A stretch of DNA of 38,143 nt from Planctomycetota bacterium. GTDB taxonomy: Bacteria > Planctomycetota > Planctomycetia > Isosphaerales > Isosphaeraceae. Positions 9,283 to 19,516 of the stretch are shown here, in pieces (positions within the stretch are counted from its first letter, which is position 1; each line of letters begins with the position of its first letter). A program made the translations under genes and the position numbers. The notes under the pieces are model-generated. The model was not told the DNA's origin, made no database searches, and saw nothing but the letters and a program-made list of their open reading frames with translations. The DNA is taken from positions 1 through 38,143 of the forward strand of contig JAKBAP010000003.1 in NCBI GenBank assembly GCA_021808995.1, read 5' to 3'.

Positions 9283-10629
9283 TCAAGCGTGGATCGAGAA
9301 GCCCTTGCGGTAGTGACGACGGATGTACTGGTCGGCGGAAGGCAGGTTCTTGGCCTTCATGCCGGCCGCGTCCCATTCGATGGCCGTCCCGGCCTTGAGC
9401 GCGACGACGCCCAGGAGCACCGTCTCGGTGAGACGCCCGGAGTATTCGAAATTCGACAGGGCCTTCTTGGGATCGTTGGCCTTGATCGCGTCGACGAACT
9501 CGGTGAAGTGACCCGGCGAGCGGGGAAGGGTTCGCTCGGGCCGCTTGATGTCGGTGAACTTACCCTTCGGCAACAACACATGCTCCGCGCCGTAGTCGTT
9601 TTGCGAGAAAAACGAGCCCTTCTCGCCGACCAACAGCAGTCCGCTGCCTGATGCCTTCTCGCCGTGGAGCAGGTCGCGGTAAGCGCGTTTGCTCTCGGGG
9701 AGTTTATCGCCGCCATCGTACCAGGTGAGGCTCAGCGGCGCGCGGCCGTTTCGCGCTCCGAAGTGGGTGCGGATGATCGACCAGGCGGGGTAGGTCTCAT
9801 GGTCGACGATTCCCGAGGTGTCGACGACCTCGACCGATTCGGCGTCAAACAGTTCGAGCCCCATCGCCGCCACGTTGATGGTGTGGCAGGCCATGTCGCC
9901 CAGGGCACCGGTGCCGAAATCGAGCCAACCGCGCCAATTGAACGGATGGTACGCGGGGTTGTAGGGTCGGTCGTGAGCGGCCCCCAGCCATTCGGTCCAG
10001 CGGACGCTGTTGGGAATCCCGGGGGTGTCCTTCGGCCGGCCAATCCCCTGGGGCCAGATGGGGCGGTTGGTCCAGACGTGGATTTCCTTGATGGGCCCCA
10101 GCATCCCCGAGCGGATCAGCTCGACGCCGCTCCGGAAGCCGTTTTCGGCGGTACCCTGGTTGCCCATCTGGGTGCAGAGCTTTTTCTCGGCGGCGAGGGT
10201 GCGCATCAATCGCGCTTCCTCGATCGACCACGTCAGCGGCTTCTGGCAAAAGCAATGCTTGCCCATCCGCATCGCCATCACGCTGGCCGGAGCGTGGGTG
10301 TGGTCGGGAGTGCTGACGGTGACGGCGTCGATCTTGTCGCCCATCTCCTCGAGCATCTTGCGATAGTCAAAGTATTTCTTGGCCTTGGGGTAATCCTTGG
10401 CCATCTTGTCGAGGGTGTTGCTGTCGATATCGCACAAGGCGACGATCTCGCCGTGCTTGCCGGCCGCGTGGGTGTCGCTATCTCCCTTGCCGCCGACGCC
10501 AATGCAGGCGAACTGAACCCGCTCGTTCGGCGACGGCTTCAGCGAGCGGGCGAACGCGGGCGCTCCTCCCATCCACATCGTCCCCGCCCCCGCGAGCGCC
10601 GACTGCCTCATGAAATGACGACGATCCAT
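9283..10629 (-). CDS. Gfo/Idh/MocA-family oxidoreductase with Tat-like signal peptide
   Basis: MDRRHFMRQSALAGAGTMWMGGAPAFA; VQFACIGVGGKGDSDTHA, AVTVSTPDHTHAPASVMAMRMGKHCFCQKPLTWSIEEARLM. ORF open to 10665. Confidence 0.93.
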   Translation of the reverse strand: MDRRHFMRQSALAGAGTMWMGGAPAFARSLKPSPNERVQFACIGVGGKGDSDTHAAGKHGEIVALCDIDSNTLDKMAKDYPKAKKYFDYRKMLEEMGDKIDAVTVSTPDHTHAPASVMAMRMGKHCFCQKPLTWSIEEARLMRTLAAEKKLCTQMGNQGTAENGFRSGVELIRSGMLGPIKEIHVWTNRPIWPQGIGRPKDTPGIPNSVRWTEWLGAAHDRPYNPAYHPFNWRGWLDFGTGALGDMACHTINVAAMGLELFDAESVEVVDTSGIVDHETYPAWSIIRTHFGARNGRAPLSLTWYDGGDKLPESKRAYRDLLHGEKASGSGLLLVGEKGSFFSQNDYGAEHVLLPKGKFTDIKRPERTLPRSPGHFTEFVDAIKANDPKKALSNFEYSGRLTETVLLGVVALKAGTAIEWDAAGMKAKNLPSADQYIRRHYRKGFSIHA

Positions 10630-10878
10630 GATCATAAACCCCCTGGTTGGACCTCTCGCCGGCACACACGCGCCGGCCTAATGCCGCACGACCGCCAATC
10701 CAACGATCACCCTCGCGATCGTTCAACAACGGTTATACATCAAGCATGACCGACCCGTGTGGTCTTGGCAACCCTTTGCTCCGGTGCCAGGGGCGGACGG
10801 TGGGGCGGAAGTGCCTGAATGAATCCCGCTCGCATCATTCCTGGCGGGGTTTCCCAGGTCGCGGCTGGGGATTTCGCG

Positions 10879-11300
10879 TCATGGGTTCTCGGTCGGCGCG
10901 ACCAGCGACCTGAGAAACGCGGCCCGTTGGCGCTTGCGTCGCGAGGGGAGATCCCCATACCGCCGCGCCGAGCTCGCCCCCTGGCCGCCATGCGGCGTGA
11001 TGGCCTGTTCGAGACTCCCGGCCCGTCCATCGTGCGGATAGGGGCTGAGTCGCGTAGTCCCCAGAGGGGCGGTGTTCGCCATTCGCGGATCGATCCTACG
11101 CCCGCGCGTGCCCTTTCCGCCGCCACATCGTTCCTCGGCCGGTCTGGGTCGCTCACGAGGACGGCGTAGGCATCGGCGTCCGCCAGTCCTTGACCCATGT
11201 CGTGGAGCAGCAGGTCACTAGAGATCCCCTTGACCTTTCCCAGCTCCGGGAGATGGCACTTCGCGCTGCCGATCGACTTGAAGAGCTCTCGGCCCGGGAG
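10879..11300 (-). pseudogene. Remnant of di-heme oxidoreductase (DUF1111/thiol-oxidoreductase-like) C-terminal domain, frameshifted
   Basis: Minus strand reads GRELFKSIGSAKCHLPELGKVKGISSDLLLHDMGQGLADAD...REWRTPPLWGLRDSAP, then after a one-base shift YPHDGRAGSLEQAITPHGGQGASSARRYGDL...AAFLRSLVAP*. Heme motif CxxCH is SAKCH here. Confidence 0.7.
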
Positions 11301-11437
11301 GTGGCGGCCGGCCGGGAATTCGGGGAGTCGACGAATCCGAAGTCACCTCGTGGCCGCCAACGGAGAGATGTCCTAGGTTGAACGACGGAAGACCCGTTGT
11401 CGAGGATCGCCAGGCTCGCGACTCTTGGGACCACCCG

Positions 11438-13549
11438 ATGATGACATCCATCAAGTCGACGCTCTTGAACGCTAGGGTCCTCCATGAGGCGGGCGACTTC
11501 GCCGGGGCGGAGCGTGACTATCGTCGAACTCTCGTCGGCGATTCGAGCCTGGCGGAGGTCTGGTATCTCCTCGGCAGGACTTGCCATTCGCTTGGCAAGC
11601 CCGACCAGGCGGTCGCGAGCTATCAGCGGGCTCTCGCGCTTCGGCCAGACCTGGCGGAGGCAAGATCGAACCTTGGGATCGCGCTGGCCAGCCTTGGCCG
11701 CGTCCCGGAGGCGATGGAATGTTATCGTGAGGCAATCCGCCTTCGGCCCGATTACGCGGAGGCGCACAACAACCTGGGGAACTCCCTCGATTTCGTGGGT
11801 CTAAGCCGCGAGGCCGTCGTCAGCCTGCGGCAAGCGATCCGCTTACGACCTCACTTTTTCGAGGCCTATAACAACCTGGGCATCGTCCTCAAGAAGCTTG
11901 GCGAGTGGGATCAGGCGGTGGCCTGTCTCCTTGAGGCGATTCGCCTCAAACCCGACTCGGCCGAGGCCCACGGCAACCTGGGAATCGCCCTGAGCGAGAT
12001 TGGGAAGGACGCCGAGGCGATCGCCGCTTACGAACGAGCCCTCTCGTTGAAGCCCGATCACGTGCCCGCGCTCCTCGGCCGGGGCAAGATCCTCGCCAAT
12101 CGTGGCGATCTCGAAGGGGCGGAACGGGGCTATCGCGAGTCCCTTCAGATCAGCCCCGACTCCAGCGAACTCTGGGGCGGACTCGGATTCATCCTCTGCG
12201 AGCAAGGACGACTGACCGAGGGACTCGACGCCTACCGCGTGGCGATTCGTCTCAAGCCCGACTCCCCGCCGACCTGGAGCAACTTTCTCTTCCACCGAAA
12301 CTACGACCCAGAGGCCCACCCCTCCACCTTGCGAGACGAACATCGTCAATGGGGGGAGCTCCTGGGTCGGCCGGCCTCGGCCCCGACCTTCCACAACGTT
12401 CACAAATCGGAGTCTCGGCCACTTCGCGTGGGATACGTCTCACCCGATTTTCGACACCACGCGGTGGCTTCGTTCCTCGAGCCGATCCTGGCCAATCACG
12501 ATCGCGGGCGGGTCACCGTGTTTTGCTATTCCGACGTCGCCTCTCCCGACGCCACGACCGCCAGACTTCGGGCTTATGCCGATTTCTGGCGCGAGACCCG
12601 GTTTCTCACCGATCATGAGGTCGCGGGGCTCATCCGGCGGGACCAGATCGACATCCTCGTCGACCTCGCTGGTCACACAGCCCATAACCGGCTCGCCGTC
12701 TTCGCCCAGCGGCCCGCCCCCGTGGAAATCACCTATCTGGGATACCCCTCCACGACCGGACTCCGAACGATCGACGCCATGATTACCGACGATGTGATCG
12801 ATCCCATCGATCGCCCAACCTGGTCAACCGAGGAACCACTCCGTGTTCCGGGGACCTTCTGCTGTTTCGCGCCCCCGGCCGAGGCAGGCGAGATTTCTCC
12901 ATTGCCGCTCCTGAAAAACGGGTTCCCGACCTTCGGCTCGTTTCACAAAGTGCCAAAGCTCAATCCCAAGGTCATCGACCTGTGGTCGAAACTACTCCTC
13001 GCGATCCCCAACTCGCGACTGGTCCTCGTCCGCGACCTTCTGAAAGGACGGATCGGGCGCGAAATCCTCGCGTCGTTCCAGGCCAGGGAAGTCGACCCCG
13101 CTCGGATCGAGCTCCGCGACGACTGGAACACACGCAACCATTGGAGCCATTACTCGGCGATCGACTTGGCCCTCGATACCTTTCCCTGGTCCGGTCATAC
13201 GACCGCCTGTGAATCCCTCTGGATGGGCGTTCCGGTCGTGACCTTGATGGGCGATCGTCGGTCCTCCCGTTTGACCGCCAGCGTCCTGAAGGCGATGAAT
13301 CTGACCGATCTGATCGCCGAGACCCCGGAGCAATACATTGAAATCGCCAGCCGATGGGTCGCGGATCCCGCCAGGCTCGCTCAATGGAGAATCGAACAAC
13401 GCGGCCTCATGAGGACATCCCGACTTTGCGATGGGCAGACGTTCACAAAGGAACTGGAATCGGCCTTCGAATCGCTCTGGAGCCTGCGCGGGCAAGCGAG
13501 CATAAGCACATTGTCCTCGGAGCCGATGGGCTCACCAAACGACTGTTGA
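11438..13549 (+). CDS. TPR-repeat protein with SPINDLY/O-GlcNAc-transferase-like glycosyltransferase domain
   Basis: Tandem TPRs (AEAHNNLGNSLDFVGLSREAVVSLRQAIRLRP) followed by PLRVGYVSPDFRHHAVASFLEPIL...DILVDLAGHTAHNRLAVFAQRPAPVEITYLGYPSTTGL...GHTTACESLWMGVPVVTLMG. ORF open from 11378; internal MM at 11438/11441 looks more natural. Confidence 0.92.
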   Translation: MMTSIKSTLLNARVLHEAGDFAGAERDYRRTLVGDSSLAEVWYLLGRTCHSLGKPDQAVASYQRALALRPDLAEARSNLGIALASLGRVPEAMECYREAIRLRPDYAEAHNNLGNSLDFVGLSREAVVSLRQAIRLRPHFFEAYNNLGIVLKKLGEWDQAVACLLEAIRLKPDSAEAHGNLGIALSEIGKDAEAIAAYERALSLKPDHVPALLGRGKILANRGDLEGAERGYRESLQISPDSSELWGGLGFILCEQGRLTEGLDAYRVAIRLKPDSPPTWSNFLFHRNYDPEAHPSTLRDEHRQWGELLGRPASAPTFHNVHKSESRPLRVGYVSPDFRHHAVASFLEPILANHDRGRVTVFCYSDVASPDATTARLRAYADFWRETRFLTDHEVAGLIRRDQIDILVDLAGHTAHNRLAVFAQRPAPVEITYLGYPSTTGLRTIDAMITDDVIDPIDRPTWSTEEPLRVPGTFCCFAPPAEAGEISPLPLLKNGFPTFGSFHKVPKLNPKVIDLWSKLLLAIPNSRLVLVRDLLKGRIGREILASFQAREVDPARIELRDDWNTRNHWSHYSAIDLALDTFPWSGHTTACESLWMGVPVVTLMGDRRSSRLTASVLKAMNLTDLIAETPEQYIEIASRWVADPARLAQWRIEQRGLMRTSRLCDGQTFTKELESAFESLWSLRGQASISTLSSEPMGSPNDC

Positions 13550-13559
13550 CCTTCCGGCT

Positions 13560-15107
13560 CTAGGGTCCGCCGGTCTTCGTCTGACCGCCGATGCGGATGG
13601 CGGCGACGCGATGGTCGGGAGTCTGGACGAGGAGCGGGAGGCCCTGACGGGGATCGTTTCGACGGACAGCGTTTTCGAGTTCGGCCAGATTCGCCACTCG
13701 TTCCTTCCCGACGCCCAGGATGAGCATCCGCGGGCGTAGGCCGGCTCGAAAGGCTGGGCTACCGACGATCACCTGGTCGATCTCGACCGCGGCGGACTCG
13801 GAGCCTTCGGCTGGCCGCTCCTTGAGGCTTAATCCGAGCGAGGGGATGACCTCGGGCGCGGGAGGGAGTTCGCTCACGGTCACGAGCGACTGATGAACCT
13901 GGCCGTCGCGATAATACTCAAGCGGTACGCGAGAACCGACTTCCTGCCCGATGGTCAAGATGCGCAGGCTCGCGGGATCGGTGACGGATTTCTCGCCAAG
14001 CTTGACAATCACGTCGCCCACCATGAGCCCGGCTTGCTCGGCTGGGCCGCCGGGTTGGATCTCGATGATCTGGGTGCCGTCGTTGTTCGGGAGCTTCAAC
14101 TGTCGTGCCAATTCCGGGGTGACAGCCTGGATCTTGACCCCAAGATAGCCGCGCACGACGCGCCCTTCCTTGATCAGGCTCTCGGCGACCTTACGAGCCA
14201 GCGACGAGGGGATGGCGAGCCCGATCCCCTCGTAGGCCCCGGTCTGGGTGATGATGGCGGTGTTGATGCCGATCACCTTGCCGGCAAGGTTGATCAGGGG
14301 ACCGCCGGAATTGCCGGGGTTGATGGCCGCGTCGGTCTGGATGTAAGACTCGTATTCCGAGATCCGGACGTCATTGCGCTCGGTGGCCGAGACGATGCCC
14401 GCGGTCACGGAATGGTCGAAGCCCATCGGGCTGCCGATGGCCAGGACCCAATCGCCGATGTCGAGCTTGTCGGAATCGCCCCACTCAGCCTGGACCTTGA
14501 GCTCGCTCTTGACCTTGATCACCGCGATGTCGACCTTGGGATCCACGCCGACCAACCGGGCCAGCACGTCCTCGCCCCGGCCCAGCCGGACGACGATCCG
14601 ATCCGCGTCCTTCACGACATGGTAATTGGTGACGATGTACCCCTTGGCCTTGTCGATGATCACGCCGGAGCCAAGCTCGATCCCCTGAAATCCAGGCGTC
14701 ATGCCGAATCTCCCACCCCCCGCCGTGAGTCCCGGATCGTCCTCCCCGACCTTGCGAAGGCGCTGGGATTGAATGTTGACGACGGCCGGCGAGACCGCGG
14801 CCGTCGCCATGCGAAAGAGCTCGCCGGCGCGATCCACGATGCCGGCCTTGTCGAGCTTGGCCAGGGCCTCCGAGGCGGCCCGCGCCCGACCCGCTTCCCA
14901 GGCGTAGCCCGTTCGGTCGGCGACATAGGGAACGCCATAAACCACGAGGGTCGCGAGAGTAAGAACCGAAAGCACAAGGAGAAACCCCTTGCGAACCGGC
15001 GGGGTCGCGGGACGTGGAGGGGGCTCGTCAAAATCGAGATCCTCGGGTTCCAACGAGTCCATGAGACTAGGGCTCCGGCGGTTAATCGCCTCGTGAGGCA
15101 TGATCAA
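13560..15107 (-). CDS. Trypsin-like serine protease of the HtrA/DegP family with PDZ domains
   Basis: 515 aa; N-terminal TM; TNYHVVKDAD, DIAVIKV, NPGNSGGPL, PDZ region GYLGVKIQAVTPELARQL...GGPAEQAGLMVGDVIVKLG. Alternative start at 15062. Confidence 0.93.
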   Translation of the reverse strand: MIMPHEAINRRSPSLMDSLEPEDLDFDEPPPRPATPPVRKGFLLVLSVLTLATLVVYGVPYVADRTGYAWEAGRARAASEALAKLDKAGIVDRAGELFRMATAAVSPAVVNIQSQRLRKVGEDDPGLTAGGGRFGMTPGFQGIELGSGVIIDKAKGYIVTNYHVVKDADRIVVRLGRGEDVLARLVGVDPKVDIAVIKVKSELKVQAEWGDSDKLDIGDWVLAIGSPMGFDHSVTAGIVSATERNDVRISEYESYIQTDAAINPGNSGGPLINLAGKVIGINTAIITQTGAYEGIGLAIPSSLARKVAESLIKEGRVVRGYLGVKIQAVTPELARQLKLPNNDGTQIIEIQPGGPAEQAGLMVGDVIVKLGEKSVTDPASLRILTIGQEVGSRVPLEYYRDGQVHQSLVTVSELPPAPEVIPSLGLSLKERPAEGSESAAVEIDQVIVGSPAFRAGLRPRMLILGVGKERVANLAELENAVRRNDPRQGLPLLVQTPDHRVAAIRIGGQTKTGGP

Positions 15108-15303
15108 GATCGAGCGCGGACCGCGACGAGGTCTCGCCCGGATTTCACGCCAGTATTTCCATTTTGGACCATGGGCATGGTGAAATCAATGAAACCGACC
15201 AAACTCGAGGAGCGAGTCAGTCCAGAATCCTTGGCCGATGCCGACGACCGACCTTGCAAAGGGCTCGACGTCCGCGATCGCGACTTCAGGCGAGAGATCA
15301 TCC

Positions 15304-17178
15304 ATGTGTGGGATCGCGGGGTTTGTGAATCCAGGGGGTTTGCCGGCGGATCGGGGGTTGATCGAGCGGATGACGGCCACGCTCTCGCATCGCGGTCCCG
15401 ACGGGGACGGCTTTCATGTGGAGGGGCCGGTCGCTCTGGGGCATCGGCGGCTCTCGATCATCGACGTCGACGGGGGCGCTCAGCCCATGGCCAACGAGGA
15501 CGGCACGATCTGGACGAGCTATAACGGCGAGATCTATAACGAGATCGAGCTCCGCCAGGAGCTCGAGTCCAAGGGCCACCGTTATCAGACAGTCTGCGAC
15601 ACCGAGAGCCTGGTCCATCTTTATGAAGAGGACGAGCTCGATCTGTTCGCCCGGCTCAACGGCATGTTCGCGGTGGCGATCTGGGATCGCCGGCGAGCGC
15701 GCCTGGTCCTGGCCCGCGACCGGATGGGGCAAAAGCCGCTCTACTACGCGAGCCTGCCGGGAGGTGGGCTTGCGTTTGGCTCCGAGGCCAAGGCGGTCCT
15801 GGCCCATCCCGAGGTCGACCGAGCACTCGACCACGACAGCCTGGCACGCTATCTGTTTTACGAATATGTCCCCGCCCCTTATTCGATTTTTCGGGGCGTC
15901 CGGAAGCTTCCGGCTGGGCACGGGCTGGTCTGGGAGGATGGCCGAACAAGGATCTGGAGGTATTGGGATCCGCGCCTTCCTGGCCGTGATGATCGGTCGT
16001 TAGAGCAGGTGGCGAGTCGATTTTGGGGCGATTTTCGGGGGTCGGTGGCCCGCCATCGGCGTTCGGACGTGCCGATCGGGGTGTTTCTGTCGGGGGGGCT
16101 CGACTCGTCGAGCGTGGCGGCCGCTCTTTGCCAGGTCGAATCGGCCCAGGACGTGCGGACGTTCTCGATTGGATTCGAGGACCCCAGCTTTGACGAGAGC
16201 GGTCCCGCCCGGACGGTCGCGGCATTCCTGGGAACCGAGCATCACGAGCAAACCTTCTCGGTCAGGACAGTCCATGAGCTCTTGCCGGAGGTCGCGAGCT
16301 GGCTTGATGAGCCGTTTGGGGACGCGTCGATCTTGCCGACGCATCTGCTCTGTCGCTTTGCTCGTGGCGAGGTCAAGGTCGTGCTGGGAGGGGACGGCGC
16401 GGACGAACTGCTGGCGGGCTATCCCACGTTCAAGGCTCACGCCGCGGCGGGGGTCTTTCGCCGACTGCCGAGGTTTGCCCAGTCGCTCGCTGGCCTGGCA
16501 ACGCGCGGGCTGCCTGTTGACTTTCGCAATTTTTCGCTCGATTTCAAGGTCAAGCAGTTTCTCAAGGGGGCGGCCGAGCCGCTTTCGCTTGCCCATCAGC
16601 GCTGGCTGGGCTCGTTCACCGGCGCGGAGCTCGGCCGGCTGATGTTGGGGGGCGATGTCCTGGATGTCGAGCGCGAACACTTGGAGCGGGCGGCCACGAT
16701 CGCGCCCCACGCCGACCCACTCGCGAGGGCGCTTCGGCTCTATCAAGACACCTATCTGCCGGAGGACATCCTCACCAAGGTCGACCGCGCGGGCATGGCC
16801 TGCGGGCTCGAGGTCCGGGCGCCCTTTCTCGACGCCGGGCTGGTCGATTGGGTCCAGACCCTTCCGTCGGCCTATAAAATGCATCTGGGCTCGACCAAGC
16901 GATTGCTTCGGGCGGCGGTCGCCGCCCGGTTGCCGTCATCGACCTTGGCCCGGGCCAAGAAGGGCTTTGGGATGCCGGTCGGGACCTGGCTACGGGGGCC
17001 GCTTCGGCCGTTGCTCATGGAGTTGCTCGGTCCCGATCGGATCCGCCGCCAGGGGCTCTTTCGCCCCGAGGAAATCGCCCGCCTGATCGCCGAGCACCAA
17101 GCCGGCCATGTCGACCATCGGAAGCCGCTCTGGACCTTGCTCATGTTTCAGCTCTGGTACGACCGGTGGCGGACCTGA
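15304..17178 (+). CDS. asnB: Asparagine synthase (glutamine-hydrolysing)
   Basis: MCGIAGFVNPGG with Cys2 nucleophile; SHRGPDGDGF, YNGEIYNEIELR, FLSGGLDSSSVAAAL PP-loop, VVLGGDGADELLAGYP. Start taken as 15304 so Cys is residue 2. Confidence 0.96.
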   Translation: MCGIAGFVNPGGLPADRGLIERMTATLSHRGPDGDGFHVEGPVALGHRRLSIIDVDGGAQPMANEDGTIWTSYNGEIYNEIELRQELESKGHRYQTVCDTESLVHLYEEDELDLFARLNGMFAVAIWDRRRARLVLARDRMGQKPLYYASLPGGGLAFGSEAKAVLAHPEVDRALDHDSLARYLFYEYVPAPYSIFRGVRKLPAGHGLVWEDGRTRIWRYWDPRLPGRDDRSLEQVASRFWGDFRGSVARHRRSDVPIGVFLSGGLDSSSVAAALCQVESAQDVRTFSIGFEDPSFDESGPARTVAAFLGTEHHEQTFSVRTVHELLPEVASWLDEPFGDASILPTHLLCRFARGEVKVVLGGDGADELLAGYPTFKAHAAAGVFRRLPRFAQSLAGLATRGLPVDFRNFSLDFKVKQFLKGAAEPLSLAHQRWLGSFTGAELGRLMLGGDVLDVEREHLERAATIAPHADPLARALRLYQDTYLPEDILTKVDRAGMACGLEVRAPFLDAGLVDWVQTLPSAYKMHLGSTKRLLRAAVAARLPSSTLARAKKGFGMPVGTWLRGPLRPLLMELLGPDRIRRQGLFRPEEIARLIAEHQAGHVDHRKPLWTLLMFQLWYDRWRT

Positions 17179-17258
17179 CGACGACCGAGGTTGCATCCGA
17201 GGGCGGGTTGACGGAAACTCGTTGGCAATCAGGGACAAACCACGTAGAGCGGGCCGAC

Positions 17259-18023
17259 ATGCGGATCTTGATCGTCTCGGATATCCATGCGAACTGGGCG
17301 GCCCTGCGGGCCATCCCGCTCGATTTCGACGTCTGCTTTTGCCTGGGCGACCTGGTCGACTACGGTCCCGAGCCCGTCCCATGCGTGCGCTGGGCCATGA
17401 AACACGCCACCCACGCCATTCGTGGTAATCACGACCACGGCGTCTCCCAAGGCATCCCCGTCCATGGCGAATCCGGCTTTCGCTATCTCACGAAGGTCAC
17501 CCGGCCAGCCATGTGGCAGGCCCTCGGTCCCGAGGAACGACGCTATCTGCTGCGATTGCCTGTCACCAGCCGAATCACCCTAGGCGGAAAACGTTATCTC
17601 CTCGTCCACGCGACCCCACGCGACCCGCTCGACGAATACTTGCTCAAGGACCCCGAGACCTGGGCGAAACGCGTCGAGCGCGCGGAGGCCGACGTTGTTT
17701 GCGTCGGCCACACGCACATGCAATTCAACATCAGGGTCGGTGACGTGGTTGTGCTGAATCCCGGGAGCGTGGGCCTTCCCCGCGACGGCGTCCCGGACGC
17801 GGCCTACGCCATCATCGACGACAATCGAATCGAGCTCAACCGGGTCAAATACGACATTGAGGAGACCGTGCGACGGGTCGAGGAAACGAGCTGGGAGCGG
17901 CGGGCCAAGGACATGACGGCCCATGTATTGCGAACTGGTCGGCTGCCTGTCGAACGGGCCGACCAGCTCGAGCTCGATGCTCGTGACGACGACCCCGAGT
18001 CCGAGGAGCCCAGCGTGCTCTGA
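17259..18023 (+). CDS. Metallophosphoesterase (YfcE/MJ0936-like)
   Basis: MRILIVSDIHANWAALRAI, CLGDLVDYGPEP, RGNHDHG, VCVGHTHMQF, LNPGSVGLPRDG. ORF open from 17166. Confidence 0.93.
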   Translation: MRILIVSDIHANWAALRAIPLDFDVCFCLGDLVDYGPEPVPCVRWAMKHATHAIRGNHDHGVSQGIPVHGESGFRYLTKVTRPAMWQALGPEERRYLLRLPVTSRITLGGKRYLLVHATPRDPLDEYLLKDPETWAKRVERAEADVVCVGHTHMQFNIRVGDVVVLNPGSVGLPRDGVPDAAYAIIDDNRIELNRVKYDIEETVRRVEETSWERRAKDMTAHVLRTGRLPVERADQLELDARDDDPESEEPSVL

Positions 18024-18037
18024 GGTACGGGGGGAGC

Positions 18038-19306
18038 TTACAATCCGCCGGCCAGGGACGCACGAATGGTCGGGAGGTATTTCTCGGCCGAGGCGGTGTT
18101 GACGATGACGACGCGGTCGCCGGCCCGCACGAGTCCGCGGTCGACGATTTCGGGGAGCGCGGCGATGGCGGCCGCCCCCTCTGGCGACCAGGCGAACCGG
18201 CGCTCGCGCCAGGCGCGGGCGATGGCGGCGGCGATCTGGGCGTCGTCGACGGCGACGACCGCGCCGCCGGTCCCGCGGATGATGGCGAGCACGTTTTTGT
18301 GGCCGACATTGCGGGCCACGTTGAGCCCGGTGGCGATGGTGCGACCGGGGGGCTCGGCGGTGACGTCGCAAGCGCCTGATTCAAACGCCCGATAGAGCGG
18401 GGTGCTGGCCGCGCACTGCACCGAGACCATCCGGGGCCGCTCTGGCCCGACGAGGCCGAGGGCCTCGAGCTCATCGAATGCCTTGGCCATGCCGATGATG
18501 CCGGTACCGCCGCCAGTCGGATAGACGATCACGTTCGGCAGCCGCCATTGCCGGCTCCCCGATCGCTCGCCCTGGGGCTCGGCCATTTCCAGCCCGAGCG
18601 TCTTTTTGCCCTCGGTCCGCCAGCCCGGTTCCTGGAAGGTCGCCACGTTCAGATATCCCTGGGGGACATAGTGTTCTCGCACTCGCTGGCCGCATTCGAC
18701 GATCGTGCCGGCGACCAGCTCGAGCGAAACCTGACGGGGATGAAGCCGCGCCAGGGCGGCCACGCGACCCAGAACCGGGATGTCGGTGTCGGGCGACATC
18801 ACGACGGCGACCTCGAGTCCGGCGGCGACGGCGTATTCCGCGAGTGAATCGCCGGCGTTTCCCTGGGTAGGGACCGCGAGCCGCTTGATCCCAAGCGCCC
18901 TGGCCATCGAGACCACCATGGCCATCCCCCGGTCCTTGAACGACAGGGTGGGGTTGGCCCCATGACCCGGATAGGGCTTTCCCTCGTCCTTGACCTCGAG
19001 CCGAAATCCAAGCCGGACCGCCAGCGGGTCCGAGTACGGGACCGCCGGGGTAAACCCCTCCCCGAGCGAGACCACGTGGGCACGATCGGCGGGGTCGTCG
19101 ACATCCAGGGGCAAGAGGCCGCCAAACCGCCAGAGATCACGTCGATCGGGATTCCACCAGCCGTCTCGCCCACGAGCGGATTTCAGCCGCTCAAGGTCGA
19201 GTTCAACCCGTACCGGCCGCCCGTCTCGCTCGCAGAGGTTCATCACCCGGTCGGCGGGATAGGTCGCCCCACATTCCGTGCAGGCGAGGTGCGAAACGAA
19301 TCTCAT
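18038..19306 (-). CDS. thrC: Threonine synthase
   Basis: 422 aa; N-terminal CTECG zinc-ribbon-like; LGEGFTP; NPTLSFKDRGMAM (PLP Lys); PTGGGTGIIGMAKAF. Confidence 0.9.
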   Translation of the reverse strand: MRFVSHLACTECGATYPADRVMNLCERDGRPVRVELDLERLKSARGRDGWWNPDRRDLWRFGGLLPLDVDDPADRAHVVSLGEGFTPAVPYSDPLAVRLGFRLEVKDEGKPYPGHGANPTLSFKDRGMAMVVSMARALGIKRLAVPTQGNAGDSLAEYAVAAGLEVAVVMSPDTDIPVLGRVAALARLHPRQVSLELVAGTIVECGQRVREHYVPQGYLNVATFQEPGWRTEGKKTLGLEMAEPQGERSGSRQWRLPNVIVYPTGGGTGIIGMAKAFDELEALGLVGPERPRMVSVQCAASTPLYRAFESGACDVTAEPPGRTIATGLNVARNVGHKNVLAIIRGTGGAVVAVDDAQIAAAIARAWRERRFAWSPEGAAAIAALPEIVDRGLVRAGDRVVIVNTASAEKYLPTIRASLAGGL

Positions 19307-19516
19307 GTCCGGCTCTCCAGGTCGATGAATGGGTCATGGCACCCGAGCTTGGCTCGTGGGCCGACCCTTCTCAGCCAAGGCTACTCGAGCGGTCCCGCCA
19401 TTCCAAGCACCCCCCGCGTCCCTTGACCCTGGCCGCGAACCAGACCTAGAATCGGTGACTCCTAAACCAAGGGGTTTTTCCGCAACCGATTCCTCGCACC
19501 TGAGTCGAAAATACGA

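Noticed and set aside
9664-10749. 361-aa plus-strand ORF
   Set aside because: Shadow of Gfo/Idh/MocA gene.
13893-15524. 543-aa plus-strand ORF
   Set aside because: Antisense to HtrA-like gene and overlaps asnB start in another frame; no recognisable motif.
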